From assembly GCF_905220565.1 (NCBI RefSeq), contig NC_059409.1:12828549-12892548 (forward strand): a DNA stretch of 64,000 nucleotides, written 5' to 3'. Source of the stretch: Melitaea cinxia. Lineage: Eukaryota > Arthropoda > Insecta > Lepidoptera > Nymphalidae. The notes beneath the pieces were generated by a model that saw only the letters and a program-made list of their open reading frames with translations, searched no databases and was not told the origin of the DNA. A program made the position numbers and the translations under genes. This document shows, piece after piece, positions 46,063 through 57,529 of the stretch. The stretch's first letter is position 1, and every line of letters begins with the position of its first letter.

Positions 46063-46499
46063 GCTTTTATAATGTAGTGGTACCGTAATGATAAAAGTAA
46101 ATAACAGTATTAGATTAAAATGAAATAGCAGTCAATCACTTTCGTTGTTATCGACTTTGTCTGGCGATACGTTCGTCTGGTATTTTCTTTTGCTTTGAAG
46201 TCGCTCGCTAATTTTATTAAGCAATGAGCTATTTCTTTTTATTTCACGATTCACTTAATGTATATTCTACTAAATTAAATTACGATACTCTTTAAGTATG
46301 GATTTTAAATAGATATTTTTAAGATTTGTTATTTCTCGTCTTTTGCAAAAGCTTAACTTTTCTAACAAAAAAGAAAATAAAACACCATGAATTAGAAGCA
46401 GGGTGTATATTGTGTAAGTTTTAACTATTTACTACGACTACACCAGCGTCAAGATCTTGAGTATCACAAAATGCGATGGTGACCCTAAACAAACTGTTA

Positions 46500-46585
46500 A
46501 TACAGTGCATCCCTTGGAACTCTGGCCTCACTCACCACAGGAACACAACACTATTTGAGGGCAGTATCACTATCTAATACGTAAC
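46500..46585 (+). repeat. Repeat family H fragment
   Basis: GGAACTCTGGCCTCACTCACC followed by ACAGGAACACAACACTATTTGAGGGCAG matches the centre of family H. Confidence 0.5.
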
Positions 46586-47139
46586 ACTAATATATACTAA
46601 TATAATAAACAGGAAATGTTTGTATTTTTGATTGTATGCACTAAATAAAATCAAAGATAAAACTGGTCAGATTAACAAAAAAAAAATCATCAAAAGATTG
46701 TTACGTCCTAATTGAGTTACAAGGGTTTTAAAGGTTATATATATTAATAGTGGCAGAAAATGAAATAGTCAAAATCGTGTAGTTCACGCAGTGTTAGTAT
46801 ATTAATAATTACTATGATAAAAACAAACAGTGATGTTAAAGATTGTGCAATAAACATCTCATTTAAAAATATTTCCCCGACCGTTCAAAGTACGCTTTGA
46901 AAAGCTAAATACATCGAAGCAAGTGAGACGGAATCAAGACCCAATCATCTTAACTAAGCTGTAGTCTTACTTTATTTGTGACGTCTCCGGGGGCCTCCGA
47001 CAAATTTTCCATGCGGTCTGTCAAAGAGAATTTATCAAGGAAGAGAAAAAGCCAGCGATGTGAAATAACGAACACTGCAGGAAATTAGCGATGTGTTGTT
47101 GATGTTGGTTTAGATTTCTTTAAAAATCACATCTTTTTA

Positions 47140-47310
47140 AACTATTTAAAAAAAGGAGGGGTTTCTTAATTCGAATGCATTATTTATGTGTGTTAACTTA
47201 TAATTTTTACTGGGTATACCGTTATCTAATAAGAATTCTTACTTTTCGAGTTATCCCTAATATTACGTACTTAATTGACTATTTTACGTCTACCTACGGT
47301 GTTTTACTTG
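47140..47310 (+). repeat. Repeat family A, partial copy
   Basis: AAAAAGGAGGGGTTTCTTAATTCG, ACTGGGTATACCG and TTTCGAGTTATCCCTAATATTACG follow the order of the reference copy at 5393, but the right end is lost. Confidence 0.55.
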
Positions 47311-47417
47311 GCGATGTAAATTGAACACAGTATGTTTACCTTTGGGATCAAACAAAATTATTAAATAAACATTAAATAAATGTTTCATTCTCAATGTGAA
47401 GGGCATTATAGGAATGT

Positions 47418-47545
47418 CTGTTGTGTTAGTAATCTGGAAACACACACAATACACAAACGCTAAGACAACGACGAACTCCTGTGAGTGACTCCTGAGTGGG
47501 GATTGAACCCGTGAATACTCAACAGCCAGTGCTGTGACCGATGCG
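47418..47545 (-). mobile_element. Degenerate tRNA-headed SINE fragment
   Basis: On the minus strand the box B-like CACGGGTTCAATCCCCACTC is recognisable together with TTGTGTGTGTTTCCAGATTAC. The family is uncertain (S3 or S1 relative). The 119-codon minus-strand reading frame that crosses it (47290-47649) is not a gene. Confidence 0.45.
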
Positions 47546-47647
47546 TCCTCAAAATAATAAAGTAATGATATATGTTTAAAAGTTATTTTGCTAACAGTCA
47601 TCGAGTGGTCGTAATATTTCGGTTTCAATTCCCATCTACATCTATAC

Positions 47648-47872
47648 AAATAAATAGAATTGGAGAGATCTGTTTGTTTGTTCCGGTTAATCTCTGAAAC
47701 GGCTGGGCCGATTTTGACGGAACTTTCACTGGCAGATAGCTGATGTAATAAGGAGTAACTTAACTAATAAGGCTACTTTTATTTTAGAAATTGATTTATT
47801 TCATAGCTCTGCGAACTGAACAAGAACTTTTTTGTTAAATTCCACGCGGATAAAGTCGCGGGCACAGCTAGT
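47648..47872 (+). repeat. RTE-like 3' tail
   Basis: TGTTTGTTTGTTCCGGTTAATCTC, CGGCTGGGCCGATTTTGACGG, GCAGATAGCTGATGTAATAAGG and the end GTCGCGGGCACAGCTAGT are nearly the same as 19360-19557. This pair is the best-preserved representative of the module in the window. Confidence 0.65.
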
Positions 47873-48633
47873 TTATAAATAAAATCGTATACTTATTATT
47901 GTATTATTGTGTTGATTAAAACTGTATATGTATTATTGTATGATTAAAATCATTGTACAATACAGTAAAGATTTTTAATTATTTCCATTCCGTTTTTGAT
48001 ATTTCATTTTGCCTTGTTCGCTTGCCTATACTCGTAGATTACTAACAATTGACGAATAGATAACACTCAAGATTGAGAAAAAAGCTTTTAAATATTTTCC
48101 ATTATCTCTTTTTAAATTAAAACTAGTAAGAAAATCCATACAGTAGGCATAGCTGAGAGTACTATTCTATTTGCTCAAAGCAGCAGTTTTAAATTAATTT
48201 TCGCCAGCGATTAATTATAAATATTTTTATTTAAATTGTATTAATTTATTTTATCAAACGTTAAAAATTAAATACAAACTGGAATATTAAAATTAATTCT
48301 AACGTAAACCCCTTAAAAAGGTCTATTCCTAATTTGAAATGTAAACTCAAAGGTTGAGGAAGTGATAGGTCTTCAACTGAATCCACAATTTAAAGTAAAT
48401 TTCGCTAGGTCCTTCTCGGAACGTAAACTGAGCCAATAAACAATGAAGATCATTGTGAATTCACGGCGCAGACCGATCGGACTTGAAAATTTTCGCTACT
48501 TTCTTGAAAATAAATTTTAAAGAAGTGAATCCGTACAAACAACCGGTTTCGTGAAATTAACTCGATTTGATGATCGATCATGAGTAAAATTGAGTTAGAA
48601 AACAAATGATGAGTTTGTAAACCTATACTAATA

Positions 48634-48800
48634 TTATATAGCTGAAAAGTTTGTTTGTTGATACAAACGCCCTAATCTCAGGAACTACAGGTTCGAATTA
48701 AAAAATTCTTTTTGTGTTGGATAGCCCATTTACTGGGGAAGGCTATAGGCAATTTTTTACTCAAATTAAAGCGTGTGAAACCGTGAGGCACCGATAGTCA
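48634..48800 (+). repeat. Short RTE-like repeat
   Basis: GTTTGTTTGTTGATACAAACGCC, CTCAGGAACTACAGGTTCG and GATAGCCCATTTACTGGGG correspond to 4118-4304. The GCGTGTGAAACCGTGAGGCACC end is a decayed form of the usual terminus. Confidence 0.5.
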
Positions 48801-49003
48801 ATAAATAATATAAATAAGTGTTTTGTTCGAAATCTTGATGGTGATTACAAAAACTGATAGAGAATTCAAGTCTATGAAAATTAATTATACCTATCAAGTT
48901 AAAGTTTTTATTAAACAATTCAATATAAAAAATATATATAAGCATGAAAGAGTCGTTTATCAACTGACAGAAAATTAATAAATATCTGTGTTAGGTTAAA
49001 CTA

Positions 49004-49230
49004 GCCCGTTGGCGCAGTTTGTAGTGACCCTGCTTTCTGCTCTGGTGGTTGTGGATTCAATTCCCATCCCGGGTCTGGTTGTAATATATATATTTATTTA
49101 TGTGTCTTATTTGTATTTAAATTTATCAAAAAAAAAATTGCTATACCAGTCGGCTGTTACCTAAATCATAAGCATTAAGTTGCTTTTGCCGCTTGTTATT
49201 GCTGTTCGTAAGAACAAACGATGGTTTATT
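49004..49230 (+). mobile_element. tRNA-headed SINE (family S2)
   Basis: CTAGCCCGTTGGCGCAGTTTGTAGTG and GGTTGTGGATTCAATTCCC form the head. CAGTCGGCTGTTACC and AAGCATTAAGTTGC form the tail. It is close to the 44357 copy but with a different internal AT stretch. Confidence 0.75.
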
Positions 49231-49655
49231 TACGTCACAGATCGGGTGTGATCTGTGATTTACGTAAAAGATAAAAGAAAAAATAATTTAACTAAAACCC
49301 ATGGTTTATATGTTCAATGATCAAAACTAGATGTGATATCGTATGGTTTTTGAAAATTTATCTTAATTTTAATATTAAATATAAGTATGCATGCTTATTA
49401 TACTTTGTTATATAAAGTTTTTTCTGCTGGTTGGTTTCTGCTGGATGGTTTAATGATTTAGAGAAAGAAGATATTTCTAATATATGTAACTTACAAAATA
49501 ACATATTTATGACAAAGTCTTCATTTTTAGCTTTGTTTTAATAAAATTCTTTCAATTCATTTTCTTGGTTATTTATTTTTCTTAAATCTTTTTTTGTAGT
49601 AGGAAATAGAAATAAATTACATTACCCACGACATACACCACAAAGTTCGACATAG

Positions 49656-49690
49656 TACATACCTGTAACAAAAAAAGAAAAGAAATTAGA
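49656..49690 (-). promoter_or_regulatory. Candidate recursive splice (ratchet) site
   Basis: On the minus strand a long pyrimidine tract (TTTCTTTTCTTTTTTTGTTA) leads to CAG immediately followed by GTATGT, so an acceptor and a donor abut with zero bases between (junction 49663/49662). This is the layout of ratchet points that split very long introns in Drosophila. It lies on the same strand as the exon at 7128-7190 and would fall in an intron of at least 42 kb. It could be chance in an AT-rich genome; RNA evidence is lacking here. Confidence 0.5.
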
Positions 49691-50300
49691 TACAAAAGTT
49701 TAACGTTCTGTTTTAATTTTCCACCAACGTTCGTAACATGATTGAATAAACTCTGATTGGCTGGTTCATATCGTCAGATGACGTCACGTCTGGACCAGTC
49801 ACGTGGTCAATTTCCGGTACAATTTCCCATGCATTAGGGACCTGACAGGCGTGAAGTTAAGACGACTTGATTAATATATTAGTTTAATTATTCCAATAAT
49901 CTCTAGCAACATTTTGTGTAATTTTATATTTGATGACAACAAAATAATTATAATATTTTTTTTTCTATTTTGATTTTGGAACTTTTTACAGCTAGGCTGA
50001 AAATATCAGTCCTTTAGTGCCCTATATCACAATCGACAATTACTATAGATTCTATAATTAATTTTTTATAATAGTTTTAATCATTTTTTAGTTTTAAAAT
50101 GTTACTGACACAATAGATATAAATCTGAATTTAAATAAAGTACTATTATTATATTTTTAGAAGTGTTGTTAGTACTAAAATAAAGTTATAACGAACTAGC
50201 TTTTAAAGGGTAGCTGCAGTGTTTTGCCGATTCTTCTCTGCAGATTTTACATTTCGAATTGGCGGTAACTTCTCATTTAACGATAATTAAAATTTTAATT

Positions 50301-50408
50301 TGTATATCCGCCAACCCGTATTGGAACATTGTGGTGGAATAAGCTCTGATGCTTCTCCTACATGGGGAATGGGGCCTATGCCCAGCAGTGGGATATTACA
50401 GGCTGAAG
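50301..50408 (+). mobile_element. SINE (family S1) 3' fragment
   Basis: ATATCCGCCAACCCGTATTGG, ATAAGCTCTGATGCTTCTCC and GGCCTATGCCCAGCAGTGGG followed by CAGGCTGAAG match the final 110 bp of S1 in plus orientation. It is severely 5'-truncated. Confidence 0.75.
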
Positions 50409-51961
50409 TGAGTATTGAACCCGCGCTCACCATTTGTGGGACTATAGTAGAACATATACATATACAAAAATTTTAACTTTAATATATATAATTATTTCGT
50501 TATCCTCGGTAAGGTAATCAAGTGAGGGTTCCTTTGTGATAAGTTTCGTTGTAAAGTTCCATGTTTAAGCTCCATTATGCCTTCAGCGTCGATAAATTAA
50601 TTGAAATCCATTCACAAAACTTTATTATTCGGTTGAAAATTCTCGACAGATTTCGAAACTCGACCGAAGATACGTGTGTTTTCGTTGATCGGTTTACAAT
50701 TTAATTTTCATTCTTGCGTATGTTTTTATCGTGACGTAGTTGTCAATAAAGTTGGTTGTAGAAAACAATATAACTGCAAAGACTACTTCTAGGCCTGTTT
50801 TAAAAAAATTGTAGTGTATGTGTGTGCATTAGATATTGGAGAAAAATTTATGAAGAGTCTGCATGGGGCCGATTTTTATAAAAATATTACAATTCAAAAT
50901 ATTATATTTGAAATTAAATATGTCTGTATCTATGCATTTACCCTCGCGTTACGCAAAACTACTGAATAAAAATTGACGCAGTATTCGCGGTTGTATTGAT
51001 GGATGTTTAACTTAAAAATTGCTGCATATTTTTATATGGAAACTTAATATATTTACATATGTTTTACTTTTATTTTTTGAATTGAATAAGTGCTGTATTA
51101 AGTGTTTGTTTCGCGAATAAATATATAATTAAAAAAAATCTGTAGCGCAAACAATGCCCGTGTCTCCATTAAGAAAAATAAATGTACAAGTATATAGCGC
51201 TAAGACACTGACCGTTCTCCTAGATTGGACCGTAAAAGCGATTTGCTGAGCAGATGCTGTAACACAATTATTAGAACAATTGCAGCGCTGCATCTTGTGA
51301 CTTGGACTAAAATTGCCGAGAGTTTTTTCGTTTCGAGAAATACTACCCAATAAGAATTCTGAAGAAAATGAAAATATCAAATCGACGCTGGAGGAAATGA
51401 ATGGTTATATTTTATTTTTGTATGTAATAGTAACCATAAACATTTAATTAATAAAAACTAATATTTTGCTTTACGGATAAAATGAAGAATGTTCATGTTT
51501 TTTTTTTTAATTTTAAATGTTCATTTCATCGTCTTTTGCTATATTAAAATTTAATAAATAGATAAATAAATAATATAGTACATACTCGTATTAAAATTAC
51601 ATAAGCAATGTATCCCTATCAAAGTTAAAACATTAATTAACCATAATACCAACATCTTAATTATCAAAGAAATTATGTATCTGAGGCAGTGATGTATTTA
51701 ATATGTAATTAAGCGACAACAGCATTTATTACATCAGTCATAAGGTCCTTATTATCTTTCATCTTAACTGTCTTACACCATTAGTACATCTGAAAGATGG
51801 CTCAGCAAGCAACTGAATTAATAATGCTTCAATCATGAAGGTTCGTATTATCTTTGTTGGAATAATGTATTTCGTTGAACAGGTTGCGAAATGAGAATCG
51901 ATAAGTTATATAATTATTAACATTTACTGTTCATTTTGCGTGTTACGCGGTATTGTAGTTC

Positions 51962-52332
51962 TTTAATCGACTTCAAAAAAGGAGAAGGTTCTCAATTCGA
52001 CTGTATTTTTATGTGTACCGCATAACTTTACAAGGTGGACCGATTTCGATAGTTCTATTTTATAATCGAAATTTGTGCTTGCCGTTTGGTCCCATTTAAA
52101 TTTAACCAGTCACTCACTTCAGCCTATTGCAGTCCACTTCTGGACATAGACCTCCCCAAGTTCGCGTGAGACATCCAACACTTTAAGATCAATAATTTGA
52201 GATCTGACGAGTACTTTTTGGCTTATCTCTAATAATCATACTATATAAATATTTACTTGACTATTTTTTCGTACATACGTTGTATTTCAGGTCGATGTAA
52301 TTGAAGTCGGTTTTTTATTCGTTTACGCAAAC
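51962..52332 (+). repeat. Repeat family A interrupted by a family F fragment
   Basis: The outer sequence (CGACTTCAAAAAAGGAGAAGG ... GAAGTCGGTTTTTTATTCG) is family A. The segment 52107-52190 (CAGCCTATTGCAGTCCACTTC, GGACATAGACCTCCCCAAG) matches family F and interrupts it between CCCATTTAAATTTAA and TTTGAGATCTGACG, which are adjacent in the copy at 5393. Family F is therefore the later arrival here. Confidence 0.6.
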
Positions 52333-53146
52333 ACAATTATTATTCTATTTTATGTTCGTAAGAAAACAATTTAATTATACATACAATATATTTATTTTAT
52401 TATTTAATGATTCACCACGATATATATTCAATATGAATACATATAGTATGAAATCTGCATCCACAGAGCAGCTTAGTGGTTTAGCTTGAACCTACTCTTG
52501 CAGGGAGGACAGACCTGTCTTTAGTTATGTTTCGTGTCCTACTCAATTTTAAAATCAATATTCTTTAGAACAAAAAGCTTAGTTTAAAAAAATAAAAACG
52601 GAAAACAGGAAGGCTTGAATTAGACTAAATTAAAATTTGAAAAAAAAAAGAAAAAAAAATATTTTAAGAGAACAATTATGCAGTTTAAAAGTTACGCTCG
52701 TAAATCAAAGGACGGGAGATTAACCGGATCATATCTTCACCTTAAACGGATTTTACCGGATGTCGTTCGACGTGGCTCGAATATATTACTGCTTTTTGCC
52801 CGGATTCAGTTTTATTCGTATCCCTGCAAATGATTATCGCTATTCTTTTGTTACGTGTTTAATATGTGTGTTTTAATACATAAAAAAAAATGTAATCTAT
52901 AACATATCGTGTCCACAGTGTTTGTTAATACAATTTTTTGGGTTTATTTATATTTGTTTAGATAATTTTAATTCTATATAGCTCACCAAGATTAATGTAG
53001 AGATTTTTACATGTTTACAACGCCTTACATTTTTTTTTTACATCAAGGCATAGTAAACTATTGCTAAAGATAAATATCAAAGAGGGGAAATCGGATATTG
53101 CGAAAAATTTTTCTAATATTAATTATACTTTTTTGCTTAGACTTTA

Positions 53147-53200
53147 GATGGCTGTTACCTAAAAGGCAGGCCTCAAGTTGCTTATTTTAGGAACAATTAA
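53147..53200 (+). mobile_element. SINE (family S2) tail fragment
   Basis: GATGGCTGTTACCTAAAAGGC and CAAGTTGCTTATTTTAGGAAC match only the 3' tail of S2. Confidence 0.5.
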
Positions 53201-53261
53201 TTATATTTGATATTAATATACAGGTTTATCCGTCAAAACTCCGTACTCTTTATCTAATATA

Positions 53262-53570
53262 TATAATTCTCGTGTCGCGGTGTTTGTAGTTAAACTCCTC
53301 CGAAACGGCTTGACCGATTCTCCTGTTGTGTGCATATCGGGTAGGTCTGAGAATCGAACAACATCTATTTTTCATTTCCCTAAGTTATAGGGGAGGGGGG
53401 GGGGGAGTTAAGAGGGTTAATAAAATATTATGAAAATTTTGTGTGCGTATCGGGTAGGTCTGAGAATCGGCCAACATCTATTTTTCACTCCCGTAAGTTA
53501 TGGGGGGGGGGGGGGGTTGAGATGGTTTATAAAATATATGGCAAAACAACGTTTGCGGGGTCAGCTAGTT
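53262..53570 (+). repeat. Repeat family I with internal duplication and poly-G runs
   Basis: TAATTCTCGTGTCGCGGTG starts the element and GGCAAAACAACGTTTGCGGGG then GTCAGCTAGT ends it. The internal module (CGGGTAGGTCTGAGAATCG ... AACATCTATTTTTCA ... poly-G) occurs twice, at 53338 and 53451, a period of 113 bp. Each copy ends in a long G run (53392-53405 and 53500-53516). Confidence 0.7.
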
Positions 53571-53605
53571 TGAGTATAAAAAACGTTTTATAATACGACT
53601 ACTAC

Positions 53606-53626
53606 GTACGTACGTACGTACGTAAA
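53606..53626. repeat. (ACGT)n microsatellite
   Basis: A run of perfectly self-complementary TACGTACGTACGTACG units directly follows the family I element. It is unusual for being CpG-bearing in AT-rich surroundings. Confidence 0.8.
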
Positions 53627-56600
53627 CCTAAGTTAGTTTCGAAAAATATCATTTATTGACTGAATTCTTTACTCGCGCACATTACTGAACGCTGACATAG
53701 CCTCAGTCAAATCGTTATTGGAAAAACGATATTGAATTTTTTATTCAATTTAATTTGTTTTTCATTTTGTTATTATTTATTATTGGTAACATTGACAGCG
53801 AAAATAATATGTATTCGTATAAATATGCAATGTACCTAGCAATGTTCGTCTTTATCTATTAAATAAATTAAATTTGTTTAGATTAGAAGTAAGATAGCTT
53901 AATATCAATTATTTATTTGAATGTAACTACATGCTTATAAGCATTTATACTAATACTATATGTAATTATATAAAATACACGTTTCTTTAAATAAATTAAG
54001 TTTAGAACTATTAATTATTTTATGTTTACCATAATTAGAAAACCTTGAAACTTTAAGATTATAATTAAATCGATATACCCGTACATTAGATTTCATAGGG
54101 TATGTATAGTCGATTTCCCTTCGATATCACGATTTTATTTACAAGTCAAAATGTTTCATCATTTTATTGTGATATAAACGTGCACGTTATGTGCACTAAA
54201 ACTGACGGATTTATAAGATAAAATTCGTAGTAGAATTGGTTTGATTTGCATGTGACCGCTTTCAATTTGCTCCGATCTTTCAGCGACGTGGTCGATTAAT
54301 GTTCATTGTGGATTATATTTGGTGTGTTATTTAATACTAGTGCATGGGTTTTAAAGGATTACTTTAAAATATACAGTATCAAAATGTTAATTAAAAAAAA
54401 AAAAAAGATTTTATTCATTTGTTTTTTTTTTGTTTTAAAAATTAAAACGGGAAATAATTGTTGTAAATAATAAATTTAAAATTATAAAGTGTACCTGTCT
54501 TGTGATTTATAAAGTATAAGTGTCTTAAAAATATATATTACGTAATAATCACCTATTTACGACGAAGAAATAAAGAAACTATAAATTAATGCAAATCATG
54601 TTATATATTTAGTCATTTACTAAATATGTTTTTAATAATCCTAACAGTTGAACTCTAGTTAACAGTTTTAAAATAGATTCATTGTAATTCTACAACGTTT
54701 CAACAAGAGAGTTTTATAATATTGACTTATTTTTGACATTTAGTAGTACTAACAGAAGATACGACACGATTTATAGATATCACAGGTACAAACGCATCCT
54801 CTCATTAAACTCTAAATATGCATCGCTCGTCAAAAGCGCACGAACTTTTCGATCATACAAACGCGGTTTTTCATTTCGATCTGCCAACCTAATAGAAGAA
54901 AAGACCGGAATACATTTCATATAAGGGTAATAATTAGCTACGGTAATATTCATACGTATGAAAACGATAATTAAAGGTAAATGGAATGTTATATAGAAAG
55001 TGGTCGATAAAAACCAAACAATGGTTTTAATGCTGTTAATATTAAATACCTACTTATACAAGTTTTTATTGTAATTGTTGAAATACTTTGGAATATACAG
55101 ATTAAAACTATAAACACGTAATGCTGAGTATGTTTTTTTATGCGTTAGATTCGTTACTGAGATAGGGCACAGCAGGAAATTTCTTGCTCAAAATAGCAAT
55201 AAATAAATAAACAAAAATATAAAAAATAAAACAATAAATATATTTAAAATTTCGAACAAGCAAACCACAATGACAGTGAACCCCACTTTATACCGTCTCG
55301 AGACAAAGAAGTTCATTAAATTAGACGGACATATTTTATAGAGGAAACGGTTAAGCTCTCAGCTAAGAGGCCGATGTCTTAATCCAGCTATTATTCGATC
55401 TAAATGATTGCGCTTATCCGTGCAATGTTCGTCGTTACCGTTTAGTTGAGCTTGAATTATTATTTGAGACTGGAACGTTTTCTTTGTGTACAGGTAAAAA
55501 CGCTAAGCTTCGGCGCCAAATGGTATGTCAGTTAAGGTGAAGCTGATAGTGTTCTTACCTGTAGTTTCTTATCGATACCGAGTGAATTGTTAAGCCTAAG
55601 TGTGTGTAACCGGTTAAGATAGTAAATTCGCTTTAGAGGATTTTAGATGGATACCTACTTATTATTTTCTTTTAAACTTTTTTTTTTTGTAATACTTCAA
55701 ACAGAAATAAGTTGCAAAACTAAATATGCATCAAGTATGCTGCAAAAATTCTGCTTATAAAATTTTATATCTCAGAACCATTTACAATAATAAATATTTA
55801 AAGATATCAAATACCTGTGAATATCTGTAAAAAAAAAATAACTGAAAATGTAAAAATATTCGTAAAATCGCATATTTCTTATAACTTATAGTCGCTAAGG
55901 CGCACCTTTCATCGAGTAACAAGACTTAAGTCTCCCGATTTATTTGCTAAAGTCGCCATTGCAGAGCAGTTCAGAGTCAATAGAACTACCAGGTGAAGTA
56001 TTAGTACGTTCTAAAAACTTTTTCTATTATTCTTTATATATTTGTTTTATGTATATGCATATCCATGGTCTCGTATATGCATACTGGGTCTTCTAGGGTC
56101 TTAAAATACTAGCTTCCGATGTTTATATATAAGTAAAAAACTATGCATATGTTAAGAATAATATGTTCTATTTCAATTCATTTCAAAATTGAAGTCAATT
56201 ATAGTAATTTTCTCTATATGGAGCATTTTTAAAACAGTTATTTATTTAAAGTATAAATTGTTATTTTATGATCATTATACCTATTAATAAGCTTTTTTTT
56301 TTCGGTGAACTTTGTCCTGCCACTTTTTTCGTGAGTATATCGATTTTATTAAGTTTTTCTTTATACTACCTTGTCCTAACGATAAAAAACAAAAAAATAG
56401 AAATATTCAATTTGAAACTATTGATCGGATGTTATGATACATATACGTTTGGATACACGTTGGCAACTAATTTCTTATATAGATTAGTATTATCAGATAT
56501 AGTTAATTCAACTTTTCATAGTTCATATAGTTAATTCAACTTTGTCTACGAGGAAAGAGGCTCAAGCCCAGCAGTGGAGTGTTACAGGCTTATCGTATAT

Positions 56601-56734
56601 AGTTAAAGCACATATTTAACATTTAGTCTTTGTATATCATTAATATCATCTTGTAAAAATCGTTACGTATTTTACATAAATATTTCTTCGAATTAAATTA
56701 ATAAATTAAATAAATGTCTCTGTTTCTAGGGTAA
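53627..56734. other. AT-rich stretch, no gene called
   Basis: Mostly low-GC intron-like or intergenic sequence. It includes a family H scrap at 55150-55190 (GGGCACAGCAGGAAATTTCTTGC), an exon-like segment at 55559-55595 treated under findings, and an S1 scrap at 56540-56592 (GAAAGAGGCTCAAGCCCAGCAG). Reading frames at 54733-54924 and 56268-56534 have no recognisable domain. Confidence 0.4.
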
Positions 56735-56872
56735 CTATCAGAATATATAAATATAAAATATATAAATAAACAAATACAAATATTATGCCCAGACTGAGGT
56801 AGAAATCGAACCCACAACCCACGGAGCAGAAAGCTGGGCAGCACAACAAACTGCGCCAACGGACTAGTCAAA
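56735..56872 (-). mobile_element. SINE (family S2) head, inverted
   Basis: On the minus strand GACTAGTCCGTTGGCGCAGTTTG is followed by GGGTTGTGGGTTCGATTTC and CAGTCTGGGCATAATATTTG. The tail part is missing or unreadable. The minus-strand reading frame over it is incidental. Confidence 0.7.
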
Positions 56873-56976
56873 ATCATAATATTATATATATACATATATG
56901 TTTCCAGATCATAAACCATTACATTACTTAGACACATTGCACCGAATATATGACACATTTAGCTTTGTTACTAAAA

Positions 56977-57195
56977 CGCTTCACGCTTCAGCCTGTAATA
57001 TAGGCCTTCTTTCCCCATGTAGAAGAAGGATCAGAGCTTAATCCACCACGCTGGTCCAATGTGGGTTGGCGGATATATTTCCTACTATGAGTAACGATCG
57101 CTATCAGGTGTACATGATAACAACCGGGACCGACGGCTTAACGTGCTCTCCGAGGCACGGTGGGGAGACCCACAAGGACTGCAAAAACACCCGCA
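56977..57195 (-). mobile_element. SINE (family S1), 5'-truncated, 12-bp duplication
   Basis: The S1 tail and body lie on the minus strand. A short deletion removes the CCCACTACTGGGCA part of the tail. TTGTTACTAAAA at 56965-56976 is repeated at 57196-57207, an exact 12-bp target duplication. Confidence 0.85.
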
Positions 57196-57353
57196 TTGTT
57201 ACTAAAAAACCAAAGGGTAAATAGTGATAGTCCACCATTAACAAACAACGCAGTTTCCACTCTCATCTATCGAGGATTAATAGTTGTACATAAAAATCGA
57301 ATACCTCCTCGGGCCCGGGGCGCGTTTTATTGCGCGTCCCTTTGATCGCGACA

Positions 57354-57521
57354 ATGGCTGATGTAATAAAATTTCAAAAAAAAAAACGTAAAGTTCCATT
57401 GTACGCAACGCCCTCCGGCGGTAAAATTACAAACTGCGTTTGGTTCCGTAAAACGGAACGTATCGTAATGTCACATAAATCGACGCGTCTATTAACTTTT
57501 TACAGCTTCGTAACCTTTTAG
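57354..57521 (+). CDS. Uncertain 55-codon reading frame
   Basis: An ATG in a good context (GACAATGG) opens a frame of 55 codons beginning MADVIKFQKKKRKVPLY. The KKKRKV stretch resembles a monopartite nuclear localisation signal. The 55 bp upstream are strikingly GC-rich (GGGCCCGGGGCGCGTTTTATTGCGCGTCCC) compared with everything around, as at a CpG-rich promoter or a fragment of foreign repeat. I recognise no family. The frame may be chance, or a first exon with a donor such as GGCG|GTAAAA. Confidence 0.2.
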   Translation: MADVIKFQKKKRKVPLYATPSGGKITNCVWFRKTERIVMSHKSTRLLTFYSFVTF

Positions 57522-57529
57522 GGAATCTT

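Noticed and set aside
47290..47649. 119-codon minus-strand reading frame
   Set aside because: It crosses a SINE-like fragment and repeat A remnants, with no recognisable domain.
55485..55500. Plus-strand CAG|GTAAAA zero-length splice site
   Set aside because: The pyrimidine tract is short and interrupted and the donor weak; it is much poorer than the site at 49663.
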